From positions 33,877-97,876 of the forward strand of contig VWPU01012130.1 of assembly GCA_013398955.1 (NCBI GenBank): a DNA stretch of 64,000 bases, written 5' to 3'. The notes below the pieces were generated by a model that was given only the letters and a program-made list of their open reading frames with translations, did no database searches and was not told where the DNA came from. Positions 52,801 to 64,000 of this stretch are shown here, piece by piece. Every line of letters starts with the position of its first letter. The first letter of the stretch is position 1. Origin of the DNA: Callaeas wilsoni (Eukaryota; Chordata; Aves; Passeriformes; Callaeidae). The translations under genes were made by a program, and so were the position numbers.

Positions 52801-55800
52801 CGTCTCTGGCACATCACCCTTCTGGGACATGCTTGAGGGCTTATGGCAGAAACCCAACTACTACTAGTTTGGAGAGCTGTTCAGTGTTAGAACACTTAGG
52901 TTAAGCTCAAGAAACAAAAAATGGTCCTGAAGCAGCTGTGAGGGGAGGTAAGGTCCTTGTGTGCGAGTGCCATCAGAGAATAGTTTGATATCCTCAGGTC
53001 TCCAAAGAAGATCTCACTGGACTCAGTCCCTGCAGCTGTGCCTCAGAAACTCCCCCTGCAACTCCAGCAGAGAAAAAGTATGACAAACAACTGCCTTTTC
53101 TTTACGTGTAGCAAAGCTTCCACCCACACTCTCAACCATACTGCACACTCAAGCACAGGACTCATGAAAGCACAGAAGATGCAGAATGATGGCTGAAGGT
53201 CTCCAGGCAGTTGCCAGTGATTGATCCCTGCCTCCTGGACTCACTGGCCTGTACCCAACACTGACCTTTTGAACTACCTAACCAAAGGCTCTGTACTGCA
53301 GACACTCACAATGGGATTTGGTTTAGGAACAACTACAGTGACAGAAAAAGGTAAAACTGCGTTACCAAATTTGCTTTTACATAACAGGCTTTCATTACTC
53401 TAAACAGATCCTAGAATGTTTTTAAGTGTTCCCTGATGTTGGCCAGAAAGTGGTTTTTCTGCTCTTTGAAGAACGCTGGGTTTCCAAACATGACTTCAGC
53501 CCTACTTACAGTGATAGACATTATAAAAAAGTCACTCAAAGTGAAAATTTTAAAAGTGTTTTTGGGGACAATCAAGACCAGTAGATCATTGACACAAAGA
53601 GGATTTGAAAAAAACTCCTCCAACATTTCTCCCTTTCAAAATCAAACCAAATCATTGACATGTTTCAAAACAAAAGAATTCCAAGATTTTTCTCAGCTTC
53701 ATTTTGCTGAAAATCAACACGAGCAATGCACAGGGTCTATTTCATCAGGATTTCTCTTTCTAATGAAAAAGAACTTCAATCGAAGCTCCCCAGTTGTCCT
53801 AGAAATTTAGGAGAAAAGACTAGAAATGTTCCTGGTGTCTTTGTCTCTCAGTTGAGAAAATGATAGGCTCTATAAAATGCATAAGACAGTTGAACAAGTA
53901 GGCAAGCAGATGCTCACAACTTTGAAGACACACCAAAAAAATAGTCCTCGAATTCTGAAGGGGATTTTCATAGCTTGTCTGTAGTTCTGACTGGTTCCCA
54001 ACTGGAAAACAAATATATAATTGCCTTATATACTCTTAAAAAAAAAAAACCTGTCATAATTTTAAAGTGTGTTGATCACAGTTTATTTTTAGATCTGACA
54101 AACCACAGGAACATCTCCAAAAATATTCTAAAGAAGCCGTGACCTTTCCAATTTGGAAAGCAGAGTTGTTTTAAAAACATCCTCCAAGCTATGGTACAGG
54201 CTAAACAAATCTGTAAGACCCCTCAATGGCCTTCTCAAAAGTCCTCCACGTTTACCTATACATTGTTTTATAAAAACTTCTCACCTAGGCTAGCAAAGGT
54301 GGTCTTAACTATCAGCTCATACTCAGAAGCAGACCAAGGAGTCACCTGTTGAGGAGGAGAAGACAGAAAAGGATGCTCGCGGGAACATTGGCTGCAGTGG
54401 TGAGGAGCAACAGCCAGCTTCATGTCTGTGCTCAAGAGGATACAGTTCACTGAAGACACAAACAAAATGAGGAAAGGTGGTGAAAAGGCACTGGGACTCA
54501 GTAGGGGAAAATGATGGTCAGGAAAAGGAGAAAGCTTCCAAAATGAACAGGGATTTGATGCACAAATGATGCAAAAGTAAGTGAATACTTTGCAAGGTGC
54601 AAAGGGCAGAGGCAGGCAAGGAAGAAAGTTTTACCCCTCATGCTCTGGGGATGACATGTTACAGCTGGTCAGCCAGAGTGTCACCACTGCCCCATGGTCA
54701 ATCTGCTGAAGCTACCTACAGCAGGGTACTGTGTGATGAACAATTATCTCATCCCCTGCATTCAGGGGACACGACACAAATTCAAACCTTCCTTCCAAAC
54801 AAGAGCAGTCATTAGGCAAGAGGATCACCCTGGGTCTATTTTCACCAGAAGTATCCCAGCATCAATTCTTCACAAAAATTCTGGACACTCTACTGTCATA
54901 ACCTTAGGAGGTTTTTTTCTCTCCAGCTTTCCTGTTATTCCCATCTTACTTCTCCCCAAAACTCGAATGCTTGGTTCACCTAGTCCAGGATTATTAAATA
55001 TGTGTCAAGTCCTGCAACTATGTTCCTGCTTAGCTTTCTTGGTAAATATCTGCAGAAGAGAACTTCTTGTTACCTTGATGCTTTTTTTTTGTTCTCAAAT
55101 TATATTTTTTTATGATTAAATAATGAGAATGAACTGTTCTGTGTTGGCCTGAAGCAAAAGCAGGAAAAATTAGGAAATTTTGAATAAAAACATAACTTTG
55201 GAAAGATTTGCTCTGGTGGCCTTCAAGAAATAAAAATTAGACACCTCATCTATTCAACTAATTTGACTTGAAATACAGCATGTGTGTTTTTCTTGCTGCA
55301 ATTACATAATAAAATGTCAAAAGTGCACAAGGAATCAGCTCTGGACACAATGTAAAATCAAGCCTCTGCAGGAACAAACCTGTGACCTCTAGCAGCAGAA
55401 ACAGACATCTATACCTCTTCAACTAGAAGAATGATTCAATTACACTACAGTAACTATGCTGTTCATTCATCCTAAACCACGATGAAGAGTTAAAACACAA
55501 GGGCTGACATATCAAGTAAAAGTGTTGGACTCAAAAAGGATTGCTGTAATTTCCCTCAGACTTACTTACTCTCTTTTTCTTTTCTTTTCTGAAAAGAATA
55601 AAGTGATGAAAATGGAAAACCCATAGAAACTCCAATTACAAACCACGTAATGCTGGTTTTGCTCTTGATTTTGTCTTTGTACACATATTGATTCTTCAAA
55701 TGTTACAAAACACACATCATGTCCAGAATTAATATCTTGACACTGGGCTTTGCAAAAGCACTCTGACAGGGTCAAGGTTTCATGACACTGTGACACTGAC

Positions 55801-58800
55801 TCAGGTCAGTATTCTCCAGGCTTTTATTATTGCAAGAGTCCAGGTGAGTGCAGTAAACAGTGGTACAAGCTACACTATGCTTCTGACTTTAATCCCTTCT
55901 ATAATTCATGCACAACTGGAACTAAGGAAAAAATTAGAAGTTGCTCTGAATTTATTTAATTTTATCGTTTTCTGTTTGCATTTTTATGTTTGGTTAACTT
56001 CCTGAATTTGCAACAACCACCCTAATTAAAAACAAGAAACTTGAGATCTAGGCACAAGTTTGGAAAATGTATATCTATTTTTTTAATCTTAGATGTTTAC
56101 TGTTGAGCAAAACCAGCCTTGCATTCCTTAAGAATTTCATTATGCTTAATAAAGTTCCACTCAAACCTAGGCACATTACCTCCCAAAAGCATAAACAAAT
56201 TCCTTATGTCTTTTTGGAAATTGGACCAATAATTTTCTTTTTTGTGTCTGCTAAGAACAAGGTTCTGGAGCAAGCACTGAATTTATCAATACGCTAAACA
56301 TGAAGAATGTGGATTTTGCCCAGGCTCCTTTTGATGATAGTTCAAAAGTCCTGGAATCACAGATATAGAAAATGCACAAAAAAATGTTACCCAAAGAATG
56401 GCTTTCCTTCCCAACCTATTTTCACCATTAAAACCAAAAGCAAAGATTTACCTGACATATTCTCCTCTGCATTCTAAAATAACACATTTAGCAAGTGTAA
56501 TTGTTATTTCTCGTGATAGGTTACAGAAGCATAACTGTGTTTGTCCTTTAATTCTTCCATTTTTCTCACTTACTCTACCTCGTTACAGATCTGCGCAATT
56601 AGATCTTGAGGACTTATAAAAGAAAATGTGCCTGATTCACTTTCAGTTGTTTTCCTGATGGAGTCAAGTTCCTGAAAATTATTTTATTCTTTCCCAAAAA
56701 TTGTTGACTAAGTTGTCCAGTCATAAAACTCCCTAACGCAGATGCAAAAAGTGAGAAACTTGTAGTGTCTCCACGGTGCACCTCAATGCAGCTTGTTGCT
56801 GAGTGCAGCAGGGCAAGAGAAAACAGGGACTGGCTTCCGAAGGTGTGGAGAAGAGGAGCACCCAGACTTTGCTGCAGACACCTCTCTCTTCTGGCAAATG
56901 AGTTTTCCCGTGGTTGAACTGACCTGAGCACAGTTTCTTGGTGGTGAAACCCTGTGAAGGCAGTGGGAAGGAAGCTGCCAAGCCCACCTCATCCTTGGCT
57001 GGTTCATCTACACCACTCTCCTCACACACCGTTTTCTCCACTTCCTCCTTTCCACCCCACTCCACCGCAACCCTTCGTACACAAACACATATGTGCACCT
57101 TCCTCTTCAGTCCTATTTAGCCTTTCCCACTCAGGACCTTGGTTTTCTCTGGGAACATGCTCAAATACAGCACATGGGTGGGAAGCAAACAGGAGGGATA
57201 AGTCCGTTTCCATCCTCTTGTTATATTGCACTACCCCAAAATCCCAGCCCACTCCTTCAACTCCCGCTCTTACAAGCCCATCTCTGCCCACATGCCTCCT
57301 CTGCAAAACTGTACCAAACCCCCTGGCCGGGCAAGACGGTGGCTGACAGCTGCACTGCTGCTTCAGACTGTGCATTGCAAGAGCAGTTGTGGTCACACAG
57401 GGGATGAGAGAGCAAGCCCACAGCCAGCGCCAAGGCGTGAGGAACGCATCCTGCCTGCACAGGACCCACAGAGTCCAGTTACCCATCGTGAAGCCGACAG
57501 GTGGATTTCACCAACACTAATAGTCCCACAAAAACAACCCTTTACTATCAAGTTAGCAAAACTTTTCCTCACAGTGTCCTCTGCCTTGCCTCTGCATAGC
57601 ATTTTTTCTTCATTAGCCAATAGCCCTAACGTGGGAAAAGCCTTTTGTCAGACGGGCAGGGATTTTGCAAGTACTTTACAACTCCCACATGTCATCTTCC
57701 CTCCTGAGGCAGGAAAACAATTCAGTCACATTCTCCTTACATCTGGACAGAAAAGCTGGTAGGAATGAATAAGAAAAACAGCGTGGTTTTGCAAAGCAGT
57801 GAACCATTTAGCCTGTCCCAGCTGCAGAAACCCTCCAGCTCCTTTCTCCAACCAACCCTTTCATTCCTAGAACATCCACTCCTCTTTTGCCCCTGCTTTT
57901 CTCCCTGTGAGAGACTGGCCAGGGTACACACAAATGTAGCACTTGCCTTGGTGGATTTTTGGGCAGCACAGTCCTTTCCAAACTTCTACTCCCCCCTGTG
58001 GCAGCTTGATGGCAAAAAAGAAATAGAAAGCGCACTTCCCAAGTCATGCACTCCACCATCACTCTTTGCAAGCCATTTATCAAGAAAAATAAAGATATGT
58101 GAAGGCCTAGGTGAGGTATCACTGAATTTAAGAAGGTAAAACAAGAAAACTATTCCCAGGGTATTTGAAAATCAACCCTCTGAATCTTGTGAGTGACATA
58201 AGGAGAAAGGCTAGTTCATACATGTTTTTAAAACTCACCTGAAATTTTTATTACAAAGTTTGTAACTCACAGTGGAACACCGTTTAGGACAGATTTAAGA
58301 TTTTCAAATACCTTGCAAAGCTTAGGCAATAAAAAAAAGCAGCTGATGAACTGTCTTTTCATCCCATGTCATAATTGAATCTTAAATAATCATACAGATC
58401 TACCATGCTATTAAGGTTAGACTTTTCCACAAGATCCATCACGGATAACTTCCTCACAAGAAATGCACCACAAATAACTTCTTAGGCTCAATCTTCACAA
58501 AGACCCCATTGTCCAAAATGGTCAAAACAAACACCACACAGTAAAAACCTAGCCTTGATTTCTATTTAAAACCCTTTAGTAAAAGGGTTATAAATGGAGT
58601 AATATGCTCAGAAACACTTGCTGTTAGTGAGAGTCCTACCACTTCTACAACATCATGCTTATTACTTAAAAGCCACCCATCAATAAGGCATCTGTAGCAA
58701 CATGGTTGTAAACTCTAGACCTGGGACTACTGATGTTTAAAACAACTAGGTTTCCTCAATTAGTTCCTGCAGGAAATCAAAATATCTTAAACATGTCCCC

Positions 58801-61800
58801 ACTTCCCTAATGATGCACATTTCTTGGAGTATCTGCTTTTCTCGTCTCCATGTGAAAAATGGTCTGACACAGGATTTCCCACCAACACCAGAGGGCTCAG
58901 CAGTCTAAGGTGTTTTTCAGACTTGGCCCAGTAGTTGCTAAATTTCACACACATCCATGGGTCAATAAGGAAGCCACCTTGGCTGTTGTAGGTTACATCC
59001 TAGTTTCCCTGTCTGCGTCACTTGTACAGATGTATTTACACAGGTCACATACCACATATCACTTGCTGAAAAAACAAGACAGCCAAACTGGCAGCTGAAC
59101 CATGTGGAACCATTTTCCTCAAAAATCATACAATCTCTAAAATCCGGTGCCAATGCGTCGAGGACATTATGTTCCTTTGCAGGCCAGCCAATGCAGTGTA
59201 CTTATGAAGCCCTCCAGAGGCATTACAGACCTACACAATAAGCCAACTCCTCCACTTTCTCTGGAAGGAAGTTGTAAAACAGAAAAGCCCACTACACCAA
59301 GTTCAGTGAACTGAGGTTGCATCAAAAATGAGGGAGATATTTCTCTCATTCCTTTTCTCCCCAAAGAAACCACTCTTTCTCTCACCCACTTATGTACAAG
59401 TATTTGACCCTATCCTATGAGACAACATGGAAAATCTATCCCACAGGATTCTCCCCAGGCCTCTGCTCCACAGCAACTACAACATAAATTAAGAGATCCC
59501 ATAGTTTATGGCAAAGCAAACTGCATTTGTTAAGGGAAGTCCCTAATTTGGTCAAATATTAATCAAACATTGATGTTTCAGCTTGGGGGAAAAAAAACCA
59601 CAAACCCTCAAAACTTGCACTGACAGTTCCTGAAAGAAGCAGGTTGAAAAACTGAAAACAAGATCACATGCATTGTAGACTAAGCAGATTTGATTCATTC
59701 CTGCCCACATAATCCATGACAGAGTGGGAGGAAGTGTTCGTCCAGCTGTTTTCCACATGGTTCCTCTGAGAATCTCAAAAGGATTTCTGGTGCATGTTCT
59801 GAGTCAGTCCCTGGCCACATTTCCTCTCCAGCCAGCAACACTAACTTTTTATGAATTTTTAACCATTTATGGGACAATTGTCAAGGAGTGGTTAATGAGT
59901 CACTGCAGTCCAACACTAGTTGAATTACTACAGCAAGAGGTTGCAAACCTCAGTCAAATTTGAGAAATAAACAATCGAAAGCCTCTTCCCTCCTTACTCA
60001 CCTTTGTGAGCTGTGGAAGGGCTCTACACTTCCCCACAAAAGCCCAGGACACAGCCAGTGTCCTCACAGACGTAGTGAATGCTCCTCCTACAGTGCTTCT
60101 AAGACCAGATCAATGGCAAATTTTTCAGAATAAAATCAGATAAACTGAATCTGAGCCTCAGTAGGTAAAGGACACTTGGCTTCACACTACTCACAATCTC
60201 ACTTTTGTACAAATAGTTTTACATGTGCTTTGAATACACATTTAGATTATTCTACTTCCAGTAATCACTTTGCTGGTTTAAGACTACACATATTCACAAA
60301 AACTCCAGTTACTTTTTAGGAATAAAGTCAAGTGCTTAAAGCACCATTTTCAGTGACTCTACAAGCAACAAAATACTGCATGTTAACATATAAGAATGAC
60401 ATTACAGAAAACAACAAAACTCAGGTCTGCTAATGGGAATTGCATCAGATGATTTTGCTTTCGCCCAATGTACTTGGACTTTTCAAGTCCCAGTATTTTG
60501 ATGGCCAACAGCGCATTTAGTGAACTGCCCAACTGATGCTATCAGAGAATCTGAACCAGTATTTTGAGGAATTTGGAGTAGGTCCACCAGTTCAGCAGCA
60601 AACATTTCCACAGGCCCTATGCCATCCACTGCCCCTCCCTGCCTTCATATTCTGGTTCACTTTGGAGAAGAGCTAATGGTTCTCATTAGTAAGACTAGCT
60701 GACGTGAATTGTCACGGCTCCAAGGTGAAAGGCTTTGTATCACTCTAACCAAGCAGTACAAATCACACAACATGGATAAGTTGCTTAACAGATCCTGGGA
60801 AATGTAGTCTTTGCTTTGCCTTTGTTGATTCATGAGCTCACGGATCTCCCCAGAATAGGATGAGTAAAAGTTCAGCAAGTGGTCTACTTCAGAGTCCTTC
60901 CTGTGCCTACAGATACATAGAATAAGCTACCAGATGACTTCTAAGAAAGAGAAATACCAGGCAACCACATTCATGAGGGAATAAATCTCTTTATTTTTAT
61001 TCTGTGTCTATTTCTGAGCTAGCAGAGTAAGTCTTTCTTGGAATCTGCATTTTAAGCAAAAGCCTACTAACGTAACTTTAACCAGACCTCTCAGAATTTT
61101 GAGATATATTTATTACAATTTTAAAGAAATATCCTGGTGAGCATTTTGGGAAAGGAACTAATTGGCACACTAAATCTGAGGCAAGCCAGAAGAGTCTGAA
61201 GCCAGCTACAAGCCTATCGTGATGATAAACAGCTCAGGGTCCAGATGTCCATATATGGCAAGACTTCCTATAAGACTGACAGTACTGTATGTGCATTGCG
61301 TATGGTTGTTGGATCAGATTCACATTCCTCGGGTATGTTTCTCTGGGAGCTTTTGATTTCCGCTTTGAGGGCTGGCTCAGACCTCCAATTGCTCTTATAA
61401 AAAAATATCTGTGACTGAAAGTTGAAAATGTGCAAGATTCTTTCTTTAAGTACACAAACACTCCAAGTCTAGCCACTTTCCTGTAGTCTTGCCAGCTTTT
61501 CACTATGTCTGATACCTGATCAAGTGACTTTTTGGGGGGAAGCAGGAAAAAAAAAAAGAAGGAAAAACACAAGAGAGGAATGTAGCAATCCACACCTGTA
61601 CATTTTACAAGACTTCACCAACTGAAGCTGATGTAGACACACACATACCATATATAGCTGTGCAAACAAGTCTGCAAGGCCAGTGTAGTGAATTCCTAGT
61701 TTCAGCAGAAAAAATATACTATCTTAAAAGCATGTGCTGTATAAACACCTGCATGGAAGTCAAAATTAGTGCATTTTAACCATTTTATGCATCCATGCCA

Positions 61801-61826
61801 AGATGTACTTCTCCAGCCTGTGGCAT
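46856..61826. other. Long unique non-coding stretch, A+C-rich on the + strand towards the right
   Basis: No gene or interspersed repeat is recognised beyond a CA microsatellite. The block at 56.7-57.8 kb is C-rich and carries long overlapping frames on both strands (up to 178 codons, 57226-57762). They are low-complexity and match no family. Sampled rows between 51 and 63 kb are depleted in G+T on this strand, consistent with an intron transcribed from the minus strand. Confidence 0.5.
48974..49010. repeat. (CA)n microsatellite
   Basis: About nine uninterrupted AC units lie at 48986-49003, bordered by ACAGACATAC on the left and GCACACC on the right. Confidence 0.93.
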
Positions 61827-61953
61827 ACTCAAGAGGCACCTGGATGTGGCGCCCAGGGATATGGTTTAGGGGTGATTATGGTGGTGTCACATTGCCAGTT
61901 GGACTAAATGATCTTGAAGGTCTCTTCCAACCTTAAGGATTCTGTGACTGTCA
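61827..61953 (+). mobile_element. CR1 LINE 3' terminal fragment
   Basis: ACTCAAGAGGCACCTGGATG, ATATGGTTTAGGGGTGATTA, TTGGACTAAATGATCTTGAA and GGTCTCTTCCAACCTTAAGG followed by ATTCTGTGACTG are collinear with the last 120 bases of a CR1 of the subgroup ending 'caaccttaatgattctgtgattctg'. It is strongly 5'-truncated, as usual for CR1, and non-coding. Confidence 0.88.
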
Positions 61954-63594
61954 TCAGGAAGGATAAGCTGAAGACTGATTGGAGTCTGCAAGAACTGCCT
62001 TTGCTTCCAGGTTCCCTTTGCCCCTGTGCGTAATACACATGCACAAATGAGGAACCCATTGTGACACATCTAACAACATAGAAACCAAGGTGACCCAAAG
62101 GCACTCCTATGGACCCTGATTCTTGCCTACCTGCATGTGCTGATACAACTTGTACTACAGTGGGCTAATGCCTGATCCACAGTGGTGCAAGACCAGAATT
62201 AGTTCTGAATTCAAATAACTATTCAAGCCGTTTTTCTCAGGGCAGCAAGTGTACGGAGCTTGCTGTACTTGGCCTGCAGTGGGAGGACTTAGGACAGATT
62301 TATCCTTTAATTTTGGATTTCCTGGCTTTCTGGTAGTTTGTTACTTTTAAACATACTTTTTCTGTCAGTGAGATTCTTAGGTTTTGTTTAATAAAATTGT
62401 ATCTCTGAAAAAACCTCTTACACGAAAAGTTATAAAACATGTCTAGAGCCTCTCTTTTTCTCTGATGTTCTCCTACCATATTTAGGCATTTAAAAAAGGC
62501 ATTCTGTTTACCTGGTTACATTTGCATTTTGGTATGCATGTCATACATAGTTTGGTACAAATACTGTTTACCCAGCACTGAGGCCACTGGAGTCCTTCAA
62601 GTAAATACAGATTTTAGGAGACCTCATGGTTTTGGGAACATATATTATTTACCATAACTGTTCCTCTGGGATTTATTTTTTCTTTCAAAGCCAATCTCAT
62701 TTCTTTTAATGGAGAATTTCAAGTAGAAGAAATGACATCCAAATTACTTTACCAGACACAGTACAATGCTGGCAGAATATAATTAACAGTTTTACAGTAA
62801 ATTTGTCCTACTGGGGCATTACATGGAAGACCTTCTTTTCCCCTCATGAATCCTGTTTTATTGCTGCATCATAGCATGGAAGAATGCCTAGATAGGGAGG
62901 GATGGAAAGAAGTGGGGGGGCGAGGGAGAATGGCAGCCGGGGAAAGCCTGCATACAAAAGATGAGATCTCTTAAAGTAACTACCAGACTTCAGGCTGCTT
63001 AATGCGATGCATTAAGCTGGTCTCTCTTACTAAACACTAACATACTTCCACGGGTCAAAAGCCAAAACATTGGCATTCCTTGCGTTAAAGCAGAGGTCAA
63101 ACAATATGACATCACTGAATATTCAAATGATACACAGGAGGCGGGGAAAGAGCCATCCTCCTGGTTAAAAAAAAAAACCAAAAACACAACAAGAATCATA
63201 GCAGTTATCTGCAATGACTTAATACAAGCCACAATGCTTAGGTCTTGAGTTCAGTCAAATACAAACCACAGTGTTAAGGTTTTGGCTGAGTGCAGCGGCA
63301 TGCTATTCTCTTCTTGTTGTAATCCTAGGGCGGATCATCAGCAAGGTTGGGAAGCAAGGATGCGCGAGGAACGTGTTGCTCAGAAATGACAGCTGCACAC
63401 AGGCAGTGGGAAAATAATAGCCACTTCTTCCATGCTTCAGACTCCACTCGCTGTGCCAAGTATTTCAGAGTAAATAGGCACTCTCTCTATTCATAGAGAG
63501 CATCTATTAAGGAAGGAACACATTACAAATATTCAGTATGATTCAGTGGTACACAGAGTCAATTTATACCCGGTAGTGTAATTATACCTTTTTT
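61954..63594. other. Non-coding flank of the CpG island
   Basis: No gene or repeat is recognised. A G-rich tract at about 62897-62929 (GGGAGGG ... GGGGGGG ... GGG) could form a long-loop quadruplex. A perfect inverted repeat with 8-bp arms CTCTCTAT/ATAGAGAG lies at 63483-63500. A TATAAA-like word on the minus strand lies at 63563-63568, just outside the CpG island, with no supporting start site visible. Confidence 0.5.
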
Positions 63595-64000
63595 CGGTGG
63601 TACCAAAGTGCCGGGACCGTTCGCCGCCGGACACCGGCTACCCCGCGCCACCCCCGATCCACCCGCCCCGCGTTCCCTGTGCCCGGGGGAGCGACGAGAG
63701 GCGAGCGGAGAGCACAGGGGAAGGGAAATAGCGGATTCCCCCGAACGCCCCTGGCAACCGCTCCGCCGCCCCCCTCGCCCCTTCCCGCCGGACCCGCCGC
63801 TCGCCTCGAAATAACGCGCTGCCGGGGGCGGGGGGCGGCCGGGAGCACTGGCAGCGGCCGCGACGCACATTTAAAACACATCAGCACGAAAAATAAAAAA
63901 ACGTGATGGGGGGGGTGAGAGTGTGCGCTGGGGGGGCGCAGCCGGAGGAATGCGGGAGTCAGGGGTCAGGGCCGCTCCGGGGCGGCGGCGGCGGCGCGGG
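63595..64000. promoter_or_regulatory. CpG island, probable gene promoter, cut by window edge
   Basis: CpG density rises abruptly: by hand I count about 53 CpGs in 63601-64000, against almost none in the preceding kilobases. Sp1-type GC boxes lie at 63824-63836 (GGGGGCGGGGGG) and 63979-63985 (GGGGCGG). A GCGGCCGC site lies at 63854-63861 and a GGC run at about 63981-63995. An A-rich segment (63884-63901) interrupts the GC-rich DNA. Unmethylated islands of this kind mark vertebrate promoters and first exons. Frames of 68-103 codons are open on both strands, as expected in GC-rich DNA, and none is recognisable. Direction is uncertain: base composition to the left favours a minus-strand gene, but a gene starting rightwards beyond the window is equally compatible with the island itself. 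Confidence 0.88.
63981..63995. repeat. Short (GGC)n run
   Basis: About five GGC units lie within the CpG island near the window edge. Such runs are common in promoter and 5' untranslated DNA and can vary in length. Confidence 0.85.

Noticed and set aside
57226..57762. 178-codon + strand open frame, the longest in the window
   Set aside because: It is Pro/Ser-rich with no domain, overlapped by frames on the other strand, with no splice or promoter context; it is best explained by base composition.
63563..63568. Minus-strand TATAAA as a core promoter
   Set aside because: A single six-base word in A+T-rich DNA with no supporting initiator; CpG-island promoters usually lack TATA boxes.
63559..63906. 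Arg/Pro/Gly-rich frames in the CpG island as first coding exons
   Set aside because: Frames are open on both strands because the DNA is GC-rich and stop-poor; none is recognisable.
1..64000. CRISPR array, tRNA, rRNA or bacterial-type operon
   Set aside because: No regularly spaced repeat units, no GGTTCGA-type tRNA boxes and no compact coding layout; the window is vertebrate non-coding DNA.

Overview
The window looks like bird nuclear DNA, most likely from a songbird (passerine). It is A+T-rich and poor in CpG. Its recognisable interspersed repeats are truncated CR1 LINEs (four confident pieces, one doubtful), two decayed MIR-type SINEs, and one solo LTR of the ERVL-like type I associate with passerines. 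I see no Alu, L1 or other mammal-specific repeat. The species call rests on recalled repeat families, not on a search.

I found no protein-coding exon I can defend. The open reading frames are short (mostly 60-110 codons), overlap on both strands, lack recognisable domains, and the longest ones fall in repeats or low-complexity DNA. I found no tRNA, rRNA or snRNA gene and no CRISPR array.

Layout: 1-10 kb is unique A+T-rich DNA with a MIR relic near 4.3 kb. A CR1 with an internal deletion lies at 10.04-10.45 kb. From 13 to 18.5 kb come a TG repeat, a CTTTTT array of about 170 bp, a G-quadruplex motif and a compound AAAAC/AAT microsatellite. A small CpG-rich patch sits at 19.2-19.4 kb. From 18.5 to 28.8 kb the DNA is otherwise unique. 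A CR1 3' end lies at 28.8-29.35 kb and the solo LTR (minus strand, 5-bp target duplication) at 30.54-31.15 kb. A strong 22-bp-stem hairpin is near 38.0 kb. The longest CR1 (39.91-41.03 kb) keeps traces of the reverse transcriptase domain. A perfect 22-bp palindrome lies at 42.15 kb, a second MIR at 46.8 kb and a short CR1 tail at 61.83-61.95 kb.

The last 400 bases switch abruptly to a CpG island (about 53 CpGs by hand count) with GC boxes and a GGC run, cut by the window edge. This is the only strong sign of a gene: a promoter or first exon. Sampled rows at 51-63 kb are depleted in G+T on the + strand, which fits minus-strand transcription from the island. The window would then be a long first intron or flanking DNA, but the gene cannot be named from here. 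I did not find a convincing new multi-gene system; the best unexplained signals are the hairpin near 38.0 kb, the palindrome at 42.15 kb and the CpG-rich patch at 19.3 kb.
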